NCBI GenBank assembly: GCA_040882465.1
Contig: JBBEBG010000030.1
Coordinates: forward strand, 10,719 to 74,718
Reading direction: 5' to 3'
Origin: Gemmatimonadota bacterium
GTDB taxonomy: Bacteria; Gemmatimonadota; Gemmatimonadetes; Longimicrobiales; Gaopeijiaceae
DNA length: 64,000 nucleotides
Each line of letters starts with the position of its first letter. The first letter of the stretch is position 1. This document shows positions 47,316 through 56,945 of the stretch, piece by piece. The notes below the pieces were generated by a model. That model did no database searches. It worked only from the letters and a program-made list of their open reading frames with translations, and was not told the origin of the DNA. A program made the translations under genes and the position numbers.

Positions 47316-47909
47316 TCACATCTCCCGGCGCCCCGAAAGCGCTTCCGCGAGGGTGGAGCCGTCCACGTATTCCAGATCCCCCCCGACCGGAATCCCCCGC
47401 GCGAGGCGGGTCACCCGCGGCCCGAGGGGGCGAATCAATCCCTCAAGGTAGACTGCCGTGGCTTCCCCTTCAACGGATGGGTTCGTCGCGAGAATGACTT
47501 CTCTCACACCACCTTCCGACTCCTGGATCCGGCGAATCAGGGGAGCCAGCCGGAGCTCCTCCGGCCCGATCCCGTCCAGGGGGGAAAGCCTACCCCCGAG
47601 CACGTGAAAAAGCCCGCGATACTCCCCGGTGCGGTCAATGGAACGGAGCTCGAACGCCCCTTCCACGACACAGATCACCGACCCGTCCCTCTCGGGATCC
47701 TTGCAAATTTCGCACCGTTCCCCCTCGGTGAAGTTCCCGCAGATCGTGCAGGGACGGATGCGCTCGACAAGCGCCAAGATGGCGCGAGAAAGCCGGCGGG
47801 CTTCGTCCGGCGATGCCCGAAGGAGGTGGTAAGCGAGCCGATTCGCGGTACGGGGCCCGATGCCCGGCAACCGTCCGAGCTCCCGCGTGACATCGTCAAT
47901 GGCCGACAC
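47316..47909 (-). CDS. recR: Recombination protein RecR
   Basis: 197 residues: N-terminal helix-hairpin-helix (LPGIGPRTANRLAYHLL), the C4 zinc finger (CTICGNFTEGERCEIC) and a Toprim domain (VICVVEGAF, then ATNPSVEGEATAVYL). RecR loads RecA in the RecFOR pathway of gap repair. It is the last of the common cluster dnaX-ybaB-recR, 14 bp after ybaB. Confidence 0.95.
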   Translation of the reverse strand: MSAIDDVTRELGRLPGIGPRTANRLAYHLLRASPDEARRLSRAILALVERIRPCTICGNFTEGERCEICKDPERDGSVICVVEGAFELRSIDRTGEYRGLFHVLGGRLSPLDGIGPEELRLAPLIRRIQESEGGVREVILATNPSVEGEATAVYLEGLIRPLGPRVTRLARGIPVGGDLEYVDGSTLAEALSGRREM

Positions 47910-47923
47910 GACCGGTCGAGCCG

Positions 47924-48244
47924 TCAGGGAAGCCCAGGAATCTTGAGAGGAAAGGGAAGCCCGCCCGCCAGCTTCCTCATCTCCTCTTCGTAGCTCCCGC
48001 GCGCCTTCCCCTGTGCCTCCGAAACGGCGGCGAGCACGAGGTCCTCGAGCATCTCGACGTCGGCGGGGTCCACCACAGTGGGATCGATGCGGATCCGCCG
48101 AATTTCCCCTTTTCCGTCCACGGTGACCGTGACCATCCCACCCCCCGAGGAGGCTGAGATCTCCCGCTTGTCGAGGTTCTCCTGAATCTGGGACATCTGA
48201 GACTGCATCTGCTGCCCCATCTGCAGAAGCTTCTGCATGTTCAT
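47924..48244 (-). CDS. ybaB: YbaB/EbfC nucleoid-associated protein
   Basis: 106 residues. N-terminal coiled helix (MQKLLQMGQQMQSQMSQIQ) followed by the beta domain with VTVTVDGKGEIRRIRIDPTVV. It binds DNA as a dimer. Conserved position between dnaX and recR. Confidence 0.95.
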   Translation of the reverse strand: MNMQKLLQMGQQMQSQMSQIQENLDKREISASSGGGMVTVTVDGKGEIRRIRIDPTVVDPADVEMLEDLVLAAVSEAQGKARGSYEEEMRKLAGGLPFPLKIPGLP

Positions 48245-48358
48245 GCTCGGTTTATCCCGGTGAACGGTGGAGGAACCCCGCGGGCGAGGTACGTTCCGGC
48301 TCCCGCGAAAGCGCCGGGGTGGAGGAAGTGCGACTCCTCTCCCTCGTTTAGCAAGCTG

Positions 48359-49870
48359 CTAGTCCAGGAGCTCGAGGTCCAGTGCTCTTACCGCAGGCCG
48401 TAGGCCCGGTTCCGCGCGAAGGAGGTCCTCCAGGCGACCTGCCCGGACGTCGGCGGTGGACACCCTCGCCTCCTCTTCCGTGGCGCCGGGTTTCCAAGCC
48501 GTCTCGAGGCCGGACTCCGCGAGCGCCTTTCCGCTCTCCGGCGGCGGGGGAACAGCTGCGGCAGGCGGCGGCGACGGAGCTTGGCCGGCGTTGGGGCTCG
48601 GCTGCGTGGCGAGGCGGCCCCGCGATGGAACGTGCCCCGGCGCGGGCTCGAACCGCGCCCCTCCCACCGGAGCCATGGGGCTTCTGCGGGGCGCGGGGCG
48701 AAAGGCCGACCCATCACCCTCCGGCGCTCCACCAAGAGCACCGAGGAGCTCCTCCAGCTCCACCGTCCGGTCCAGATAGGAAAAACGAAGTAGGAGGAGC
48801 TCGATCAAGACGCGTGGCTGAGCGCTCCGCCGAAGGCTCCCGCCCGTTTCCAGCTCCGCGGCCATCCCGAGCATTCGGATGAGGTCGGCAGGCTCGAAGA
48901 AACGTGCATGCTCCTCCCATCCGCTCCGGCGTTCCTCGGGAATGTCCCCCGCATCGCCTCCAACACGGATACGAAGGAGGGTCCGAACCGCATCCATGAG
49001 CCCGTAATAAAACTCGATCAGATCGTACCCCTGGTCGAGCAGCTCCTCCACGAGGCGGAAGATCGCGCCGCGGTCGCCCCGCTCGAGAAGGTCGAAGAAC
49101 TCGAGGTAGCGGTCGTCGGCGACGACACCGAGGACTCTGCGCACGGCCTCGCCTGAAACCTCTCCCTCGGAGAGCGCGAGGACCTGGTCGAGGATCGAGA
49201 GCCCGTCCCGCATCCCGCCGTCCGCTTTCCGCGCGATGACCCGGAGTGCGTCATCGGTTGCACGGAGCCCCTCCCGCTCCACGATCTCCTCGAGGCGCGC
49301 CACGATCTCCGCGACGCCGACCCGGCGGAAATCAAAGCGCTGGCAGCGGGAGAGGATCGGGGCAGCCGACTGTCCGATCTTCTGCGGCTCGGTCGTCGCA
49401 AAGATGAAGATGACGCGCGGAGGAGGTTCCTCGAGGATCTTGAGGAGGGCGTTCCACGCCTCCCGGGTCAGCATGTGCGCCTCATCTACGATGTAGACCT
49501 TGAACCGACCCTCTTCGGAAGGGGCATACATCGCCCGCTCGCGGAGGTCGCGCGCATCGTCCACGCCGCGGTTCGACGCCGCGTCGATTTCGACCACGTC
49601 GAGCGACGTGGTGCCGCTCCAGATCCGCTCGCAGTCCCCGCACTTCCCGCACGGCTCTCCGTCCGCTGCGCGGTGCGCACAATTCAGCGACATCGCGAGC
49701 ACACGCGCGAGAGTAGTTTTTCCCACCCCCCGGGGACCGCAAAAGAGGTAGGCATGCCCCACGCGATCGGTCACCACGGCGCGGCGGAGCGTCTCGGAGA
49801 CGTGCTCCTGCGCGGCGACTTCGGCGAAGCGCCGAGGGCGGTATTTACGAGCGAGAGCGGTGTGCGACAC
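48359..49870 (-). CDS. dnaX: DNA polymerase III subunit gamma/tau
   Basis: 503 residues. Walker A GPRGVGKTTLAR, a zinc cluster (CGKCGDC), Walker B VYIVDEAHML and the sensor region ILSRCQRFDFRR identify the clamp-loader ATPase. After about residue 370 comes a Pro/Ala-rich linker and a short C-terminal part. This is gamma-like in length, with the tau tail weakly conserved; no obvious slippery frameshift site was seen. GTG start at 49870. An SRP RNA gene lies immediately upstream. Confidence 0.93.
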   Translation of the reverse strand: MSHTALARKYRPRRFAEVAAQEHVSETLRRAVVTDRVGHAYLFCGPRGVGKTTLARVLAMSLNCAHRAADGEPCGKCGDCERIWSGTTSLDVVEIDAASNRGVDDARDLRERAMYAPSEEGRFKVYIVDEAHMLTREAWNALLKILEEPPPRVIFIFATTEPQKIGQSAAPILSRCQRFDFRRVGVAEIVARLEEIVEREGLRATDDALRVIARKADGGMRDGLSILDQVLALSEGEVSGEAVRRVLGVVADDRYLEFFDLLERGDRGAIFRLVEELLDQGYDLIEFYYGLMDAVRTLLRIRVGGDAGDIPEERRSGWEEHARFFEPADLIRMLGMAAELETGGSLRRSAQPRVLIELLLLRFSYLDRTVELEELLGALGGAPEGDGSAFRPAPRRSPMAPVGGARFEPAPGHVPSRGRLATQPSPNAGQAPSPPPAAAVPPPPESGKALAESGLETAWKPGATEEEARVSTADVRAGRLEDLLRAEPGLRPAVRALDLELLD

Positions 49871-49954
49871 GAACCTGGCCGAGGATTACATCGAGTCGCT
49901 CCCGCCGAGGCAGCGATTCGGAGGGGCGCTGCGGAAGCGGGAGGGGGAAACAAA

Positions 49955-50052
49955 TGCCCCAGGTCGACCGCAGCACCGATCACCACACTTACCGCTGCTA
50001 CCGGCGAGGTCCTGACGGATTTCGCGGGCTTTCGGTCTGCGAACCTGGGGCA
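49955..50052 (-). ncRNA. ffs: Signal recognition particle RNA (4.5S type)
   Basis: On the minus strand the ends TGCCCCAGGT (from 50052) and ACCTGGGGCA (to 49955) form a perfect 10-bp terminal helix. The conserved Ffh-binding core is present: GTCAGG on the 5' side and AGCAGC on the 3' side of the hairpin. Between them is ACC-TCGCC-GGT, a three-pair stem with an apparent five-base loop in place of the usual GGAA tetraloop. Total length is about 98 nt, the short bacterial form without an Alu domain. It lies 84 bp upstream of dnaX, a position known in several phyla. The RNA guides co-translational membrane targeting together with Ffh. Confidence 0.92.
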
Positions 50053-50113
50053 CAGTCTCAACCTAGGCGAGGCCCTGGGGGACGTCAACCTGAGGGTGCT
50101 CTCGCACGGCCCG

Positions 50114-50494
50114 TTACGGATCGCCGATCCGCCATGCGTCAGCGACGTGCCGGACTGCCGGGGTTCGTCCCGGGGTGACATCCACCGCCACCGCGTCGAA
50201 GCGCACGCCGAAAGGCCCCTCGAGGGTGCGGCCGCGGGTGGCGAGCCAAGCACCTGCGACCCGAGCGATTTCCCGCCGCTTTTTCCAGGTCACCGCCTCG
50301 AGCGGGTCGCCGCACCCCGGCGTCGCCCGTGTCTTTACCTCGACGAAAGACACGACGCCGTCGCGGTGGATCACGAGGTCCAGCTCCGCGTGACCCGACC
50401 GCCAGTTCCGGTCCAGAATTCGCCACCCGCGCGCAAGGAAGAAGCGGGCGGCCAGCTCCTCGCCCTCGCGACCCCGCTCGTGTCCCACCCCCAT
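50114..50494 (-). CDS. YraN/UPF0102 family nuclease-like protein
   Basis: 126 residues with the UPF0102 pattern: GREGEELAARFFLARGW, RNWRSGHAELDLVI, VVSFVEVKTRATP (the E-x-K of an endonuclease-like fold) and a C-terminal VRFDAVAVD. The substrate is uncertain, possibly Holliday-junction-like DNA. ATG 50494 has AAGGGAG upstream; the frame is open further. It precedes the SRP RNA on the same strand. Confidence 0.88.
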   Translation of the reverse strand: MGVGHERGREGEELAARFFLARGWRILDRNWRSGHAELDLVIHRDGVVSFVEVKTRATPGCGDPLEAVTWKKRREIARVAGAWLATRGRTLEGPFGVRFDAVAVDVTPGRTPAVRHVADAWRIGDP

Positions 50495-50649
50495 CCGCTC
50501 CCTCCCTTCCACCCGAGCGCGCCACTTACGCGCCCCACGATCCCCCCCGCGCCGCATCCACGTTGCGAGGATCGAGGGGGCGGAAGAATGGCGAAATGGG
50601 CCACGCCGGCCGCTTGCTCCCGTCGAGGGTCTCCCCTATCCTCCCGCCG

Positions 50650-51651
50650 ATGTCCGAGTCCGCCGCGAGAGAAACGCTCGACTTCATCCGAGCCCTTCCC
50701 AAGACCGAGACGCACCTCCACTTGGAGGGAGCCCTTCCCTGGGACTTCCTCCGCCGGTTGGATCCCTTGCGATTTCGCGATGTCCCGGCCTCCTGGCGCG
50801 AGGATTTTCGCTTCGCTTCCTTCTCGCATTTCGAAGAAGAGCTCCTCGGCTACGTCTTCGCGTGGTTTGTAACCCCTGAGCGCTATCATCAAGCTGCACA
50901 AGCAATTTTCCAACATCATCTAGAGCAAAACGTGAAGTACGTGGAGTGCAGCTTCGCATCGGGAGTCGTCGAATTCGGAGGCGTGGACGGGGAAGCCACG
51001 GCGCAGGCCATCCGGGACGCGGTACCCTCGGAGCTGACGGTGCGGATCTTCTTGGGAATCCACCGAAACGGTTACAACGAGAGGACTCGGGACTTCCTCG
51101 ACGCATGTGTCGGGTGGAGCGCCCTCGACGGCCTCGACCTGCATGGCCCCGAGACACTCACTCTCGAACGCTGGTCCGCGAGGCTCTGGCGGCAGGCGCG
51201 GGAAGCGGGGAAACACACGAAGGCCCACGCCGGTGAGTTCGGCGGACCCGAGAGCGTTCGTCAGGTCCTCGACGAGCTCGGAGTCCGGCGCATCGAGCAC
51301 GGGGTGCGCGCGGTCGAGGACCCTCGGCTCGTCGAACGCCTCCGGAACGAGGGGATCGCCCTCGACGTCTGCCCGACCAGCAACGTGAAGCTCGGCGTCG
51401 CGGCGAGCCTCGAGTCGCACCCTCTTCGAGCGCTCTTCGATGCGGGGGTCACCTGCACGGTGAGCTCGGACGACCCCATCTCCTTCGGCAACTGCCTCAC
51501 CGACGAATACGTCGCGCTCGCGGCGCGGATGGGATTTTCGAGAAGGGAACTCGCTCGAGTCGCGCTGAACGGCTTCCGGGTCGCGCTCTGCGACCGCGCC
51601 GTCGTCGCCCCCCACGTCGCGGAGCTGGAGGCGCTGGCCGGTGAGGGTTGA
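50650..51651 (+). CDS. Adenosine-deaminase-family amidohydrolase
   Basis: 333 residues of metal-dependent TIM barrel. The zinc ligands are visible as THLHLEGALP, the catalytic AHAGEFGGPES block, RRIEHGVRA and the SSDDPISF aspartates. The family deaminates adenosine, adenine or aminodeoxyfutalosine; the sequence by eye does not separate these. ATG 50650 is preferred to the upstream frame. It is divergent from yraN and convergent with the MBL gene. Confidence 0.87.
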   Translation: MSESAARETLDFIRALPKTETHLHLEGALPWDFLRRLDPLRFRDVPASWREDFRFASFSHFEEELLGYVFAWFVTPERYHQAAQAIFQHHLEQNVKYVECSFASGVVEFGGVDGEATAQAIRDAVPSELTVRIFLGIHRNGYNERTRDFLDACVGWSALDGLDLHGPETLTLERWSARLWRQAREAGKHTKAHAGEFGGPESVRQVLDELGVRRIEHGVRAVEDPRLVERLRNEGIALDVCPTSNVKLGVAASLESHPLRALFDAGVTCTVSSDDPISFGNCLTDEYVALAARMGFSRRELARVALNGFRVALCDRAVVAPHVAELEALAGEG

Positions 51652-51670
51652 GGGCAGCGCCCCGGGACCG

Positions 51671-52435
51671 TCAGAGTTCGAACGCGAAACCGTCGTCCAC
51701 GACCGTCACTGGCGCGCTCACCCCCAGGGCGACCAGGACCTCCGCGAGAGACTCGCGCGGCACACCCGGATAGAGGTGGGTGAGGATCAGCCGGCCCGGC
51801 GCCGCCTCACGCGCGAGCGCCGCGACCTCGAAGGGGGAGAGGTGGATCGTCACGTTGGATCCGTCCGCCACGGCGCACTCGCTCACGAGCACATCCACCC
51901 CCCGGAAGAAGGCCCCGAGTGCGGGACCGGGGCCGGTATCCCCCGTGTACCCAACGTCACGGCCTCCGACCTCCACACGAAGGACCACGGCCTCGGGCGT
52001 GTGACGCGCGGGATACGTCCGGACCCTTAGCCCCATGGCGACGTCCTCCCAGCTTCCCTCGCGCTCCAGCTCGACGACGGTCAGAATCCCACCCGGCTCG
52101 TGGACGAACGATCCGTAGGCGGCGGCGAGCGCATCCAGGAAGGCGCGGAGCCCAGGGGGGCCGAGCACGGTCCTCGGAAGGGCTTCCGCCGTAGGCACGC
52201 CATGCGTCCAGGCCCAGAGCAGGGGCGCCAGATCCCCGACATGGTCCGTGTGGAAGTGTGAAAGCGCGACGTGCGTGATGCCCCGCCAGTCGAGGCCGTC
52301 GCGGGCGAGCCCGTGTAGGACGCCCGAACCGCAGTCCAGGAGGAGCTTCCCCTCCTCCCAATCGAGGAGGTGTCCGGCCGAACGGTGCCCATCGTCCGGG
52401 AGGAGGGTCCCGGAGCCCACGATCGTCAGCCGCAC
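51671..52435 (-). CDS. Metallo-beta-lactamase fold hydrolase (RNase Z-like)
   Basis: 254 residues. The metal motif is HFHTDHVGDL (HxHxDH), with VGYTGDTGPG and ILTHLYPG supplying the other ligands. Overall order fits the RNase Z/arylsulfatase-like group, although the RNase Z exosite arm is not seen. GTG 52435 is chosen because GGGAGGG precedes it. It lies 47 bp downstream of smc on the same strand. Confidence 0.85.
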   Translation of the reverse strand: MRLTIVGSGTLLPDDGHRSAGHLLDWEEGKLLLDCGSGVLHGLARDGLDWRGITHVALSHFHTDHVGDLAPLLWAWTHGVPTAEALPRTVLGPPGLRAFLDALAAAYGSFVHEPGGILTVVELEREGSWEDVAMGLRVRTYPARHTPEAVVLRVEVGGRDVGYTGDTGPGPALGAFFRGVDVLVSECAVADGSNVTIHLSPFEVAALAREAAPGRLILTHLYPGVPRESLAEVLVALGVSAPVTVVDDGFAFEL

Positions 52436-52482
52436 GGTTCCCTCCCCTTCGAGACCCCGACCCCCTCCACCGCGACCGGTCG

Positions 52483-55400
52483 TCAGGCCCCGGCCACCTC
52501 GAGGGCCTCGTCGAGGCGCACCCCGACGATCGTGCTGATGCCCGGCTCTTCCATCGTCACTCCGTAGATCCAATCCGCGGCTTCGATCGTTCGAGGGTTG
52601 TGCGTGATCACCACAAACTGGGTCTTCGCCTTGAACTCCTGGAGGAGCCGGATGAAGCGCCCGATATTCGACTCGTCCAGGGGAGCGTCCACCTCGTCGA
52701 GGACGCAGAAGGGCGACGGCTTCACGAGGTAGATGCCGAAGAGGAGCGAAAGCGCCGTGAGCGCCCGCTCCCCTCCCGAGAGGAGCTCGATCCGCTGCGT
52801 CTTTTTCCCGCGGGGCGCGGCGTGGATCTCGACGTCGGATTCGAGGGGATCGTCCGGGTTGGAGAGCCAGAGATCGCACTCCCCGCCCTGGAAGAGGCGA
52901 AGAAAGGTTTCCCGAAAATTTCCGCGGATCGCCTCGAAGGTGTCCGAAAAGAGCCGGGTGGCCGTCTGGTTGATTTCACGGATCGCCGCGCGGAGGTCGT
53001 TTCGCGCCTGCACGAGATCGTCGCGCTGCTCGGTCAGGAAGGTGAGGCGTTCGCTTTCCTCCTCGTGCTCCTCCACCGCGAGCATGTTCACCGGACCCAA
53101 CCGCTCCAGCGCCTCGACGATGTCGCGCAGCTCGAGTCGCAGCTCCTCTTCGTCCCCCTCGATTTCGCGGGCCTCCTCGACCAATCGCGAGAAGGGTCGC
53201 CCCCACTCGGCCTCGAGCCGGTCGTGAAGGCGAGCCGTGCGTCCCTGAAGGTCCTGATCTTCGAGCTCGAGGGCGTGCCGCCGCTCCGACCCCTCGCGCT
53301 CCGCGGCTCGCGTCTGCCGCGCCTTCGCTTCCGCCTCACTGATGGCCGCATGCAGATCGGTCAGTGCGGTGTCCTTCTCCTCGAACTCCCGGTCCGCCTC
53401 GGAGCGAAGGGCGAAGAGGCGCTCCATCTCGGTCTTGCCCTCTTCGCGGAGCGCTGCCACTCTGGCCCGCTCGGCTTGGAGCTCGGCTTCTTCCGTGTCC
53501 AGGGCCTCCCTTCGGGCGATCGCCCCCTGCTTGTCGGCGGCGAAGTGCTCGAGCCGCTCGTCCAACCGGGAAATTTCGCCCTCGACGCGGGCACGGTCCA
53601 CCGTGAGGCGAGACTCTTCGACGCGCATCTCTTCCCAGCGGTCCTGCGCCGCATCGAGCCGCTCCCGCGCTTCGCCCCGTTTGGTCCGTAGTCCGTTCTC
53701 TTCCTCGAGGAGCCCCTCCCGCTCCCCGATCGCCTCCCGGACCTGCTCGGTGGCCCGTTCGCGAGCCCGCTTTGTCAGGGAGAGTTGTTCATCGAGCTCC
53801 TCGACGATGCGGGCGGCCCGGTCGTTTCGTTCGGAACGCGCCTCTTCCTGGGAGCGCGCGATCCGAAATGCATCCTCCGCCCCGCGGAGTTTCTCCCGGG
53901 CCATTTCGAGGGCCCCTTCGAGCGCGGCGAGCCGTCCCTCTCGCTCCGCACGCGCCCCCCGGGCCGCCTCGAGCGCTTTAGCCGCGTTCCGGACATCCTT
54001 CGCGAGTTTCTTCAGCCCCTCCTTCTTTTCGAGGAGGCCGGTCGCGCCCAACGGATTTCCGATCCGAAAGATCCCGCCCCGCTCGAACCAGGCTCCGTCC
54101 GGTGAAACCCGGTCTCCTCGAGCGCCGGAAACGGCGGACTTACGGCCACCCGCCGAGCCGGCCAGCTCGACTCCGTCCAGGAGCGCTCGGGCCCAGGGCG
54201 CTCCGGGTCCCTGGACGGTCAGCCTCTCGAGGAGCCCCCCGGTTCCGGGGACCTCGGGCACCCGGTCCAGCGGAAGGAGGATGAGCCCTCCTCCTCCCTT
54301 CCACTCCTCCGCGAACCACCGCGCAAGCTCCGTCGCAACCCGGGAGTCGCGCACGACGAGGGCGCGCAGGTGAATTCCGAGCACGGCGTCCACCGTTCGG
54401 GCGAGCTCGGCGGGGACCCGGAGAGCTTCGGCCAGAGTCCCCGCGACGCCGTCGAGATTGCGCGCAAGCACGGCCGGAACGGCTCCGTCCGCTCCCTCCT
54501 GGTCCCTCTCGAGGCCAGAGAGCGCTTCCGAACGCGCGGCCAGCGAGCCATGACGATCTTGCGCCGCCAGCTCTTCCGCCCGGGCCGCCTGCAGCTCCTC
54601 TCGCGACAGCCCGACGGCGGCGAGGGCCTCCTCTAGCGCCTGGGTCGCTCGCTCCGTCGCCCGCTCGAGGCCCGCGACTCGATCGGTGAAGAGATCGCCC
54701 TGCGAAGCGACTTCGGAGAGCGTGTCCCGCGCCTCCGCCAACTCGTGGTCGAGGTGCTCGATTCGGCGCTCGAGTTCCGTTCCGCGGGTCTCCGCCGCGG
54801 CCGCGTCTCCGTGGAGGCGCGCCATGCGAAGGGCAACCTCCCGCTCTCGGTTTTCGACCTCGGCCAGAGCGCCCCGTGCCTGGGTGAGCGCGTCCCGGAC
54901 CGTCCGGCCGCGCTCGACCTGGACGGCGATGGCTTCGACGAGTCGCTCGAGCTCGATCCCGATCGCCGCCCTCCTTTCTCCCAGCTCCTCTTCCGAACGT
55001 GCCGCCCGTTCCGCGCGCGCGGACGCCTCGACACGTTCGGTCTCGATCTGGATCAGGCGCCGGTCCGAGAACGCCGCCCTTTCCTCCGCGACCGCGAGCT
55101 CGCGCTCCCAGCGCACGAGCGCCCCTCTCACCTCGTCCACCCGAGCCCCCGCTTCCCGGCGCGCCCGTTCAACCGTCACCTGGTCCACTCGCAGTGCCTC
55201 GAGGCGGCCCTCCGCGGCGGCGATTCCGGCCCTGAGACCTTCGTCCCGCACGACACCTCCGGAAAGCTCCTTCCGCACCTCCGCCAGCCGCTCTTCCAGC
55301 GCCGTGAGCTGCCCCCGCACGACTGCGACTTCGACGTCGAGGCGCCGGGTGCGGAGCTCCCGGAATCGTTCCGCCTTCCCTTTCTGGCGGGCGAGCGAAC

Positions 55401-56007
55401 GCACCTTGCTCTGCACCTCGGCGATCAGGTCCTCCAGGCGCTGCAGATCCAGCTCCGCGCGCTCGAGCCGCCGAGTGGCAGCCCGCCTCCGGTCCTTGTA
55501 TTTCCCGATCCCCGCCGCCTCTTCGAAGAGCCCGCGCCTTTCTTCGGCCCGGTCCGAGAGGATCGCGTCGATCATCCGGTTTTCGATCACGGCGTAAGCG
55601 TTCGCGCCGAGCCCCGTGTCGCGGCAGAGGTCCTGGATGTCCCGGAGACGGCAGGCGGAGCGATTGAGGAGATAGTCGCTTCCCCCGTCGCGGTACATCG
55701 TTCGCGCGATTTCCACTTCCTTGAAGGGCACCGGAAGCGCACCGTCTTCGTTCGTCACCTCCATCGCGACCGATCCCCGGTTCACGGGACGGCGGTTCAC
55801 CGTTCCCTGGAAGATGGCCTCCTCCATCTTCGCGCCGCGGATGGCGGTCGGGCGCTGCTCCCCGAGGACCCAGCGAATCGCGTCCGAGATGTTCGACTTT
55901 CCGCAGCCGTTCGGTCCGACGATGGCCGTGATGCCGTCGTGGAAAACGATCTCCGTGCGATCGGCGAAGGATTTGAAGCCGTGAAGGCGAAGGGCGTGGA
56001 GCTTCAT
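52483..56007 (-). CDS. smc: Chromosome segregation protein SMC
   Basis: 1174 residues: N-terminal head with Walker A GPNGCGKSNISDAIRW, two long coiled coils, a central hinge (about residues 520-680) and the C-terminal head with signature LLSGGERALTALSLLF and Walker B FCVLDEVDAPLD. SMC folds and segregates the chromosome with ScpA/ScpB. ATG 56007 is used because the family start MKLHALRLHGFKSF follows. Its start overlaps the stop of the upstream MinD-like gene by ATGA. Confidence 0.95.
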   Translation of the reverse strand: MKLHALRLHGFKSFADRTEIVFHDGITAIVGPNGCGKSNISDAIRWVLGEQRPTAIRGAKMEEAIFQGTVNRRPVNRGSVAMEVTNEDGALPVPFKEVEIARTMYRDGGSDYLLNRSACRLRDIQDLCRDTGLGANAYAVIENRMIDAILSDRAEERRGLFEEAAGIGKYKDRRRAATRRLERAELDLQRLEDLIAEVQSKVRSLARQKGKAERFRELRTRRLDVEVAVVRGQLTALEERLAEVRKELSGGVVRDEGLRAGIAAAEGRLEALRVDQVTVERARREAGARVDEVRGALVRWERELAVAEERAAFSDRRLIQIETERVEASARAERAARSEEELGERRAAIGIELERLVEAIAVQVERGRTVRDALTQARGALAEVENREREVALRMARLHGDAAAAETRGTELERRIEHLDHELAEARDTLSEVASQGDLFTDRVAGLERATERATQALEEALAAVGLSREELQAARAEELAAQDRHGSLAARSEALSGLERDQEGADGAVPAVLARNLDGVAGTLAEALRVPAELARTVDAVLGIHLRALVVRDSRVATELARWFAEEWKGGGGLILLPLDRVPEVPGTGGLLERLTVQGPGAPWARALLDGVELAGSAGGRKSAVSGARGDRVSPDGAWFERGGIFRIGNPLGATGLLEKKEGLKKLAKDVRNAAKALEAARGARAEREGRLAALEGALEMAREKLRGAEDAFRIARSQEEARSERNDRAARIVEELDEQLSLTKRARERATEQVREAIGEREGLLEEENGLRTKRGEARERLDAAQDRWEEMRVEESRLTVDRARVEGEISRLDERLEHFAADKQGAIARREALDTEEAELQAERARVAALREEGKTEMERLFALRSEADREFEEKDTALTDLHAAISEAEAKARQTRAAEREGSERRHALELEDQDLQGRTARLHDRLEAEWGRPFSRLVEEAREIEGDEEELRLELRDIVEALERLGPVNMLAVEEHEEESERLTFLTEQRDDLVQARNDLRAAIREINQTATRLFSDTFEAIRGNFRETFLRLFQGGECDLWLSNPDDPLESDVEIHAAPRGKKTQRIELLSGGERALTALSLLFGIYLVKPSPFCVLDEVDAPLDESNIGRFIRLLQEFKAKTQFVVITHNPRTIEAADWIYGVTMEEPGISTIVGVRLDEALEVAGA

Positions 56008-56945
56008 TCGGGGGGCGGCCCGCTCACGGACGGAAGGAACAAGGTGCCGAGAAGCGACAGGGAGGCGGGAGTGAGTCCCGGAATCTCCACCAACCCCATC
56101 CGTGCGGTGATCACAAGAAGGACGACCGCGATCAGCAACACGACGAGGAGCCATATGGAAATCGGGATCTTCGACTCGGACTTGGCCGGGGCACGGGACA
56201 CGATTCCCGGCTTGCCCGGCGCGATCGGGGTCCGGGCTTCCCGGACCGCCTTCTCGGCGGGCGGCGATTCCCGCAGCGGTGCGGGAGGGATCGCGGGCAA
56301 CGATTCGATCTTGTCCGGGGGCGCTGCCGCCTCCCCGGCTCTCTTCGCCGATGGAGCGGGTTTCGTCGCGTCCACGGCCCCAGCGACGATGATGATGGCC
56401 TCCCCCTCGGTCGGCGCCTTGCCGGGGTCGGTGGTGAGCCGGAAGACGCGATTTCCGCTAGAAGTCAGCTCCTCGATCCCGGGAGCCTCGGCCGCCAAGT
56501 AGAGGAGCACGACTTCCCCCGGGCTCTGGAGCAAACCGGCGAGTGAGGTCCAGCGCGGGCTTCGGTAGGAGTCCGACGCATCGGCCACTGGAGTCCCGCC
56601 GGAGGCGAAGCGAAAGGCGGCCCCCGCTACCGAGCGGGCAATGCGCCTCCGTGACGCACCATAGTGAATCAGGTCCACGACCCCCTCGGCGTTCCCCAAG
56701 CCGAGTCGAGCGTGCAACGTCGGTTCGTCCAGGATGGCATCCGCGAGGAGGACGCGATGGCCCGCGTCGGCCCATCCTCCCGCGAGAGCGACCGCGAATT
56801 TTCCGGACCACCCCATGGCCCTTGCACCCTCGTCAGCGAGGAGAAGGACCACCTCACCATGGTCGAGCGGAGGTTGGCGGAGAGCCTCCGGGACACGGGG
56901 GTCTTTCGGGTCCACGGCGAAGACATTGTGAGAACGGGCGGTCAT
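56004..56945 (-). CDS. MinD-like domain protein with membrane anchor
   Basis: 313 residues. The first 180 residues resemble the MinD/CpsD fold (GKFAVALAGGWADAGHRVLLADAILDEP), but the P-loop is degenerate (no KGGxGKT). A Pro/Ala-rich linker is followed by one strong transmembrane helix (IWLLVVLLIAVVLLVITA) near the C-terminus. It is translationally coupled to smc. A role in linking SMC or chromosome regions to the membrane is inference; the fold assignment is tentative. Confidence 0.5.
   Translation of the reverse strand: MTARSHNVFAVDPKDPRVPEALRQPPLDHGEVVLLLADEGARAMGWSGKFAVALAGGWADAGHRVLLADAILDEPTLHARLGLGNAEGVVDLIHYGASRRRIARSVAGAAFRFASGGTPVADASDSYRSPRWTSLAGLLQSPGEVVLLYLAAEAPGIEELTSSGNRVFRLTTDPGKAPTEGEAIIIVAGAVDATKPAPSAKRAGEAAAPPDKIESLPAIPPAPLRESPPAEKAVREARTPIAPGKPGIVSRAPAKSESKIPISIWLLVVLLIAVVLLVITARMGLVEIPGLTPASLSLLGTLFLPSVSGPPPE

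Noticed and set aside
48359-49870. Programmed frameshift in dnaX producing gamma and tau
   Set aside because: No A-AAA-AAG-type slippery heptamer with a downstream hairpin was recognised, and the single frame already reaches a plausible C-terminus.
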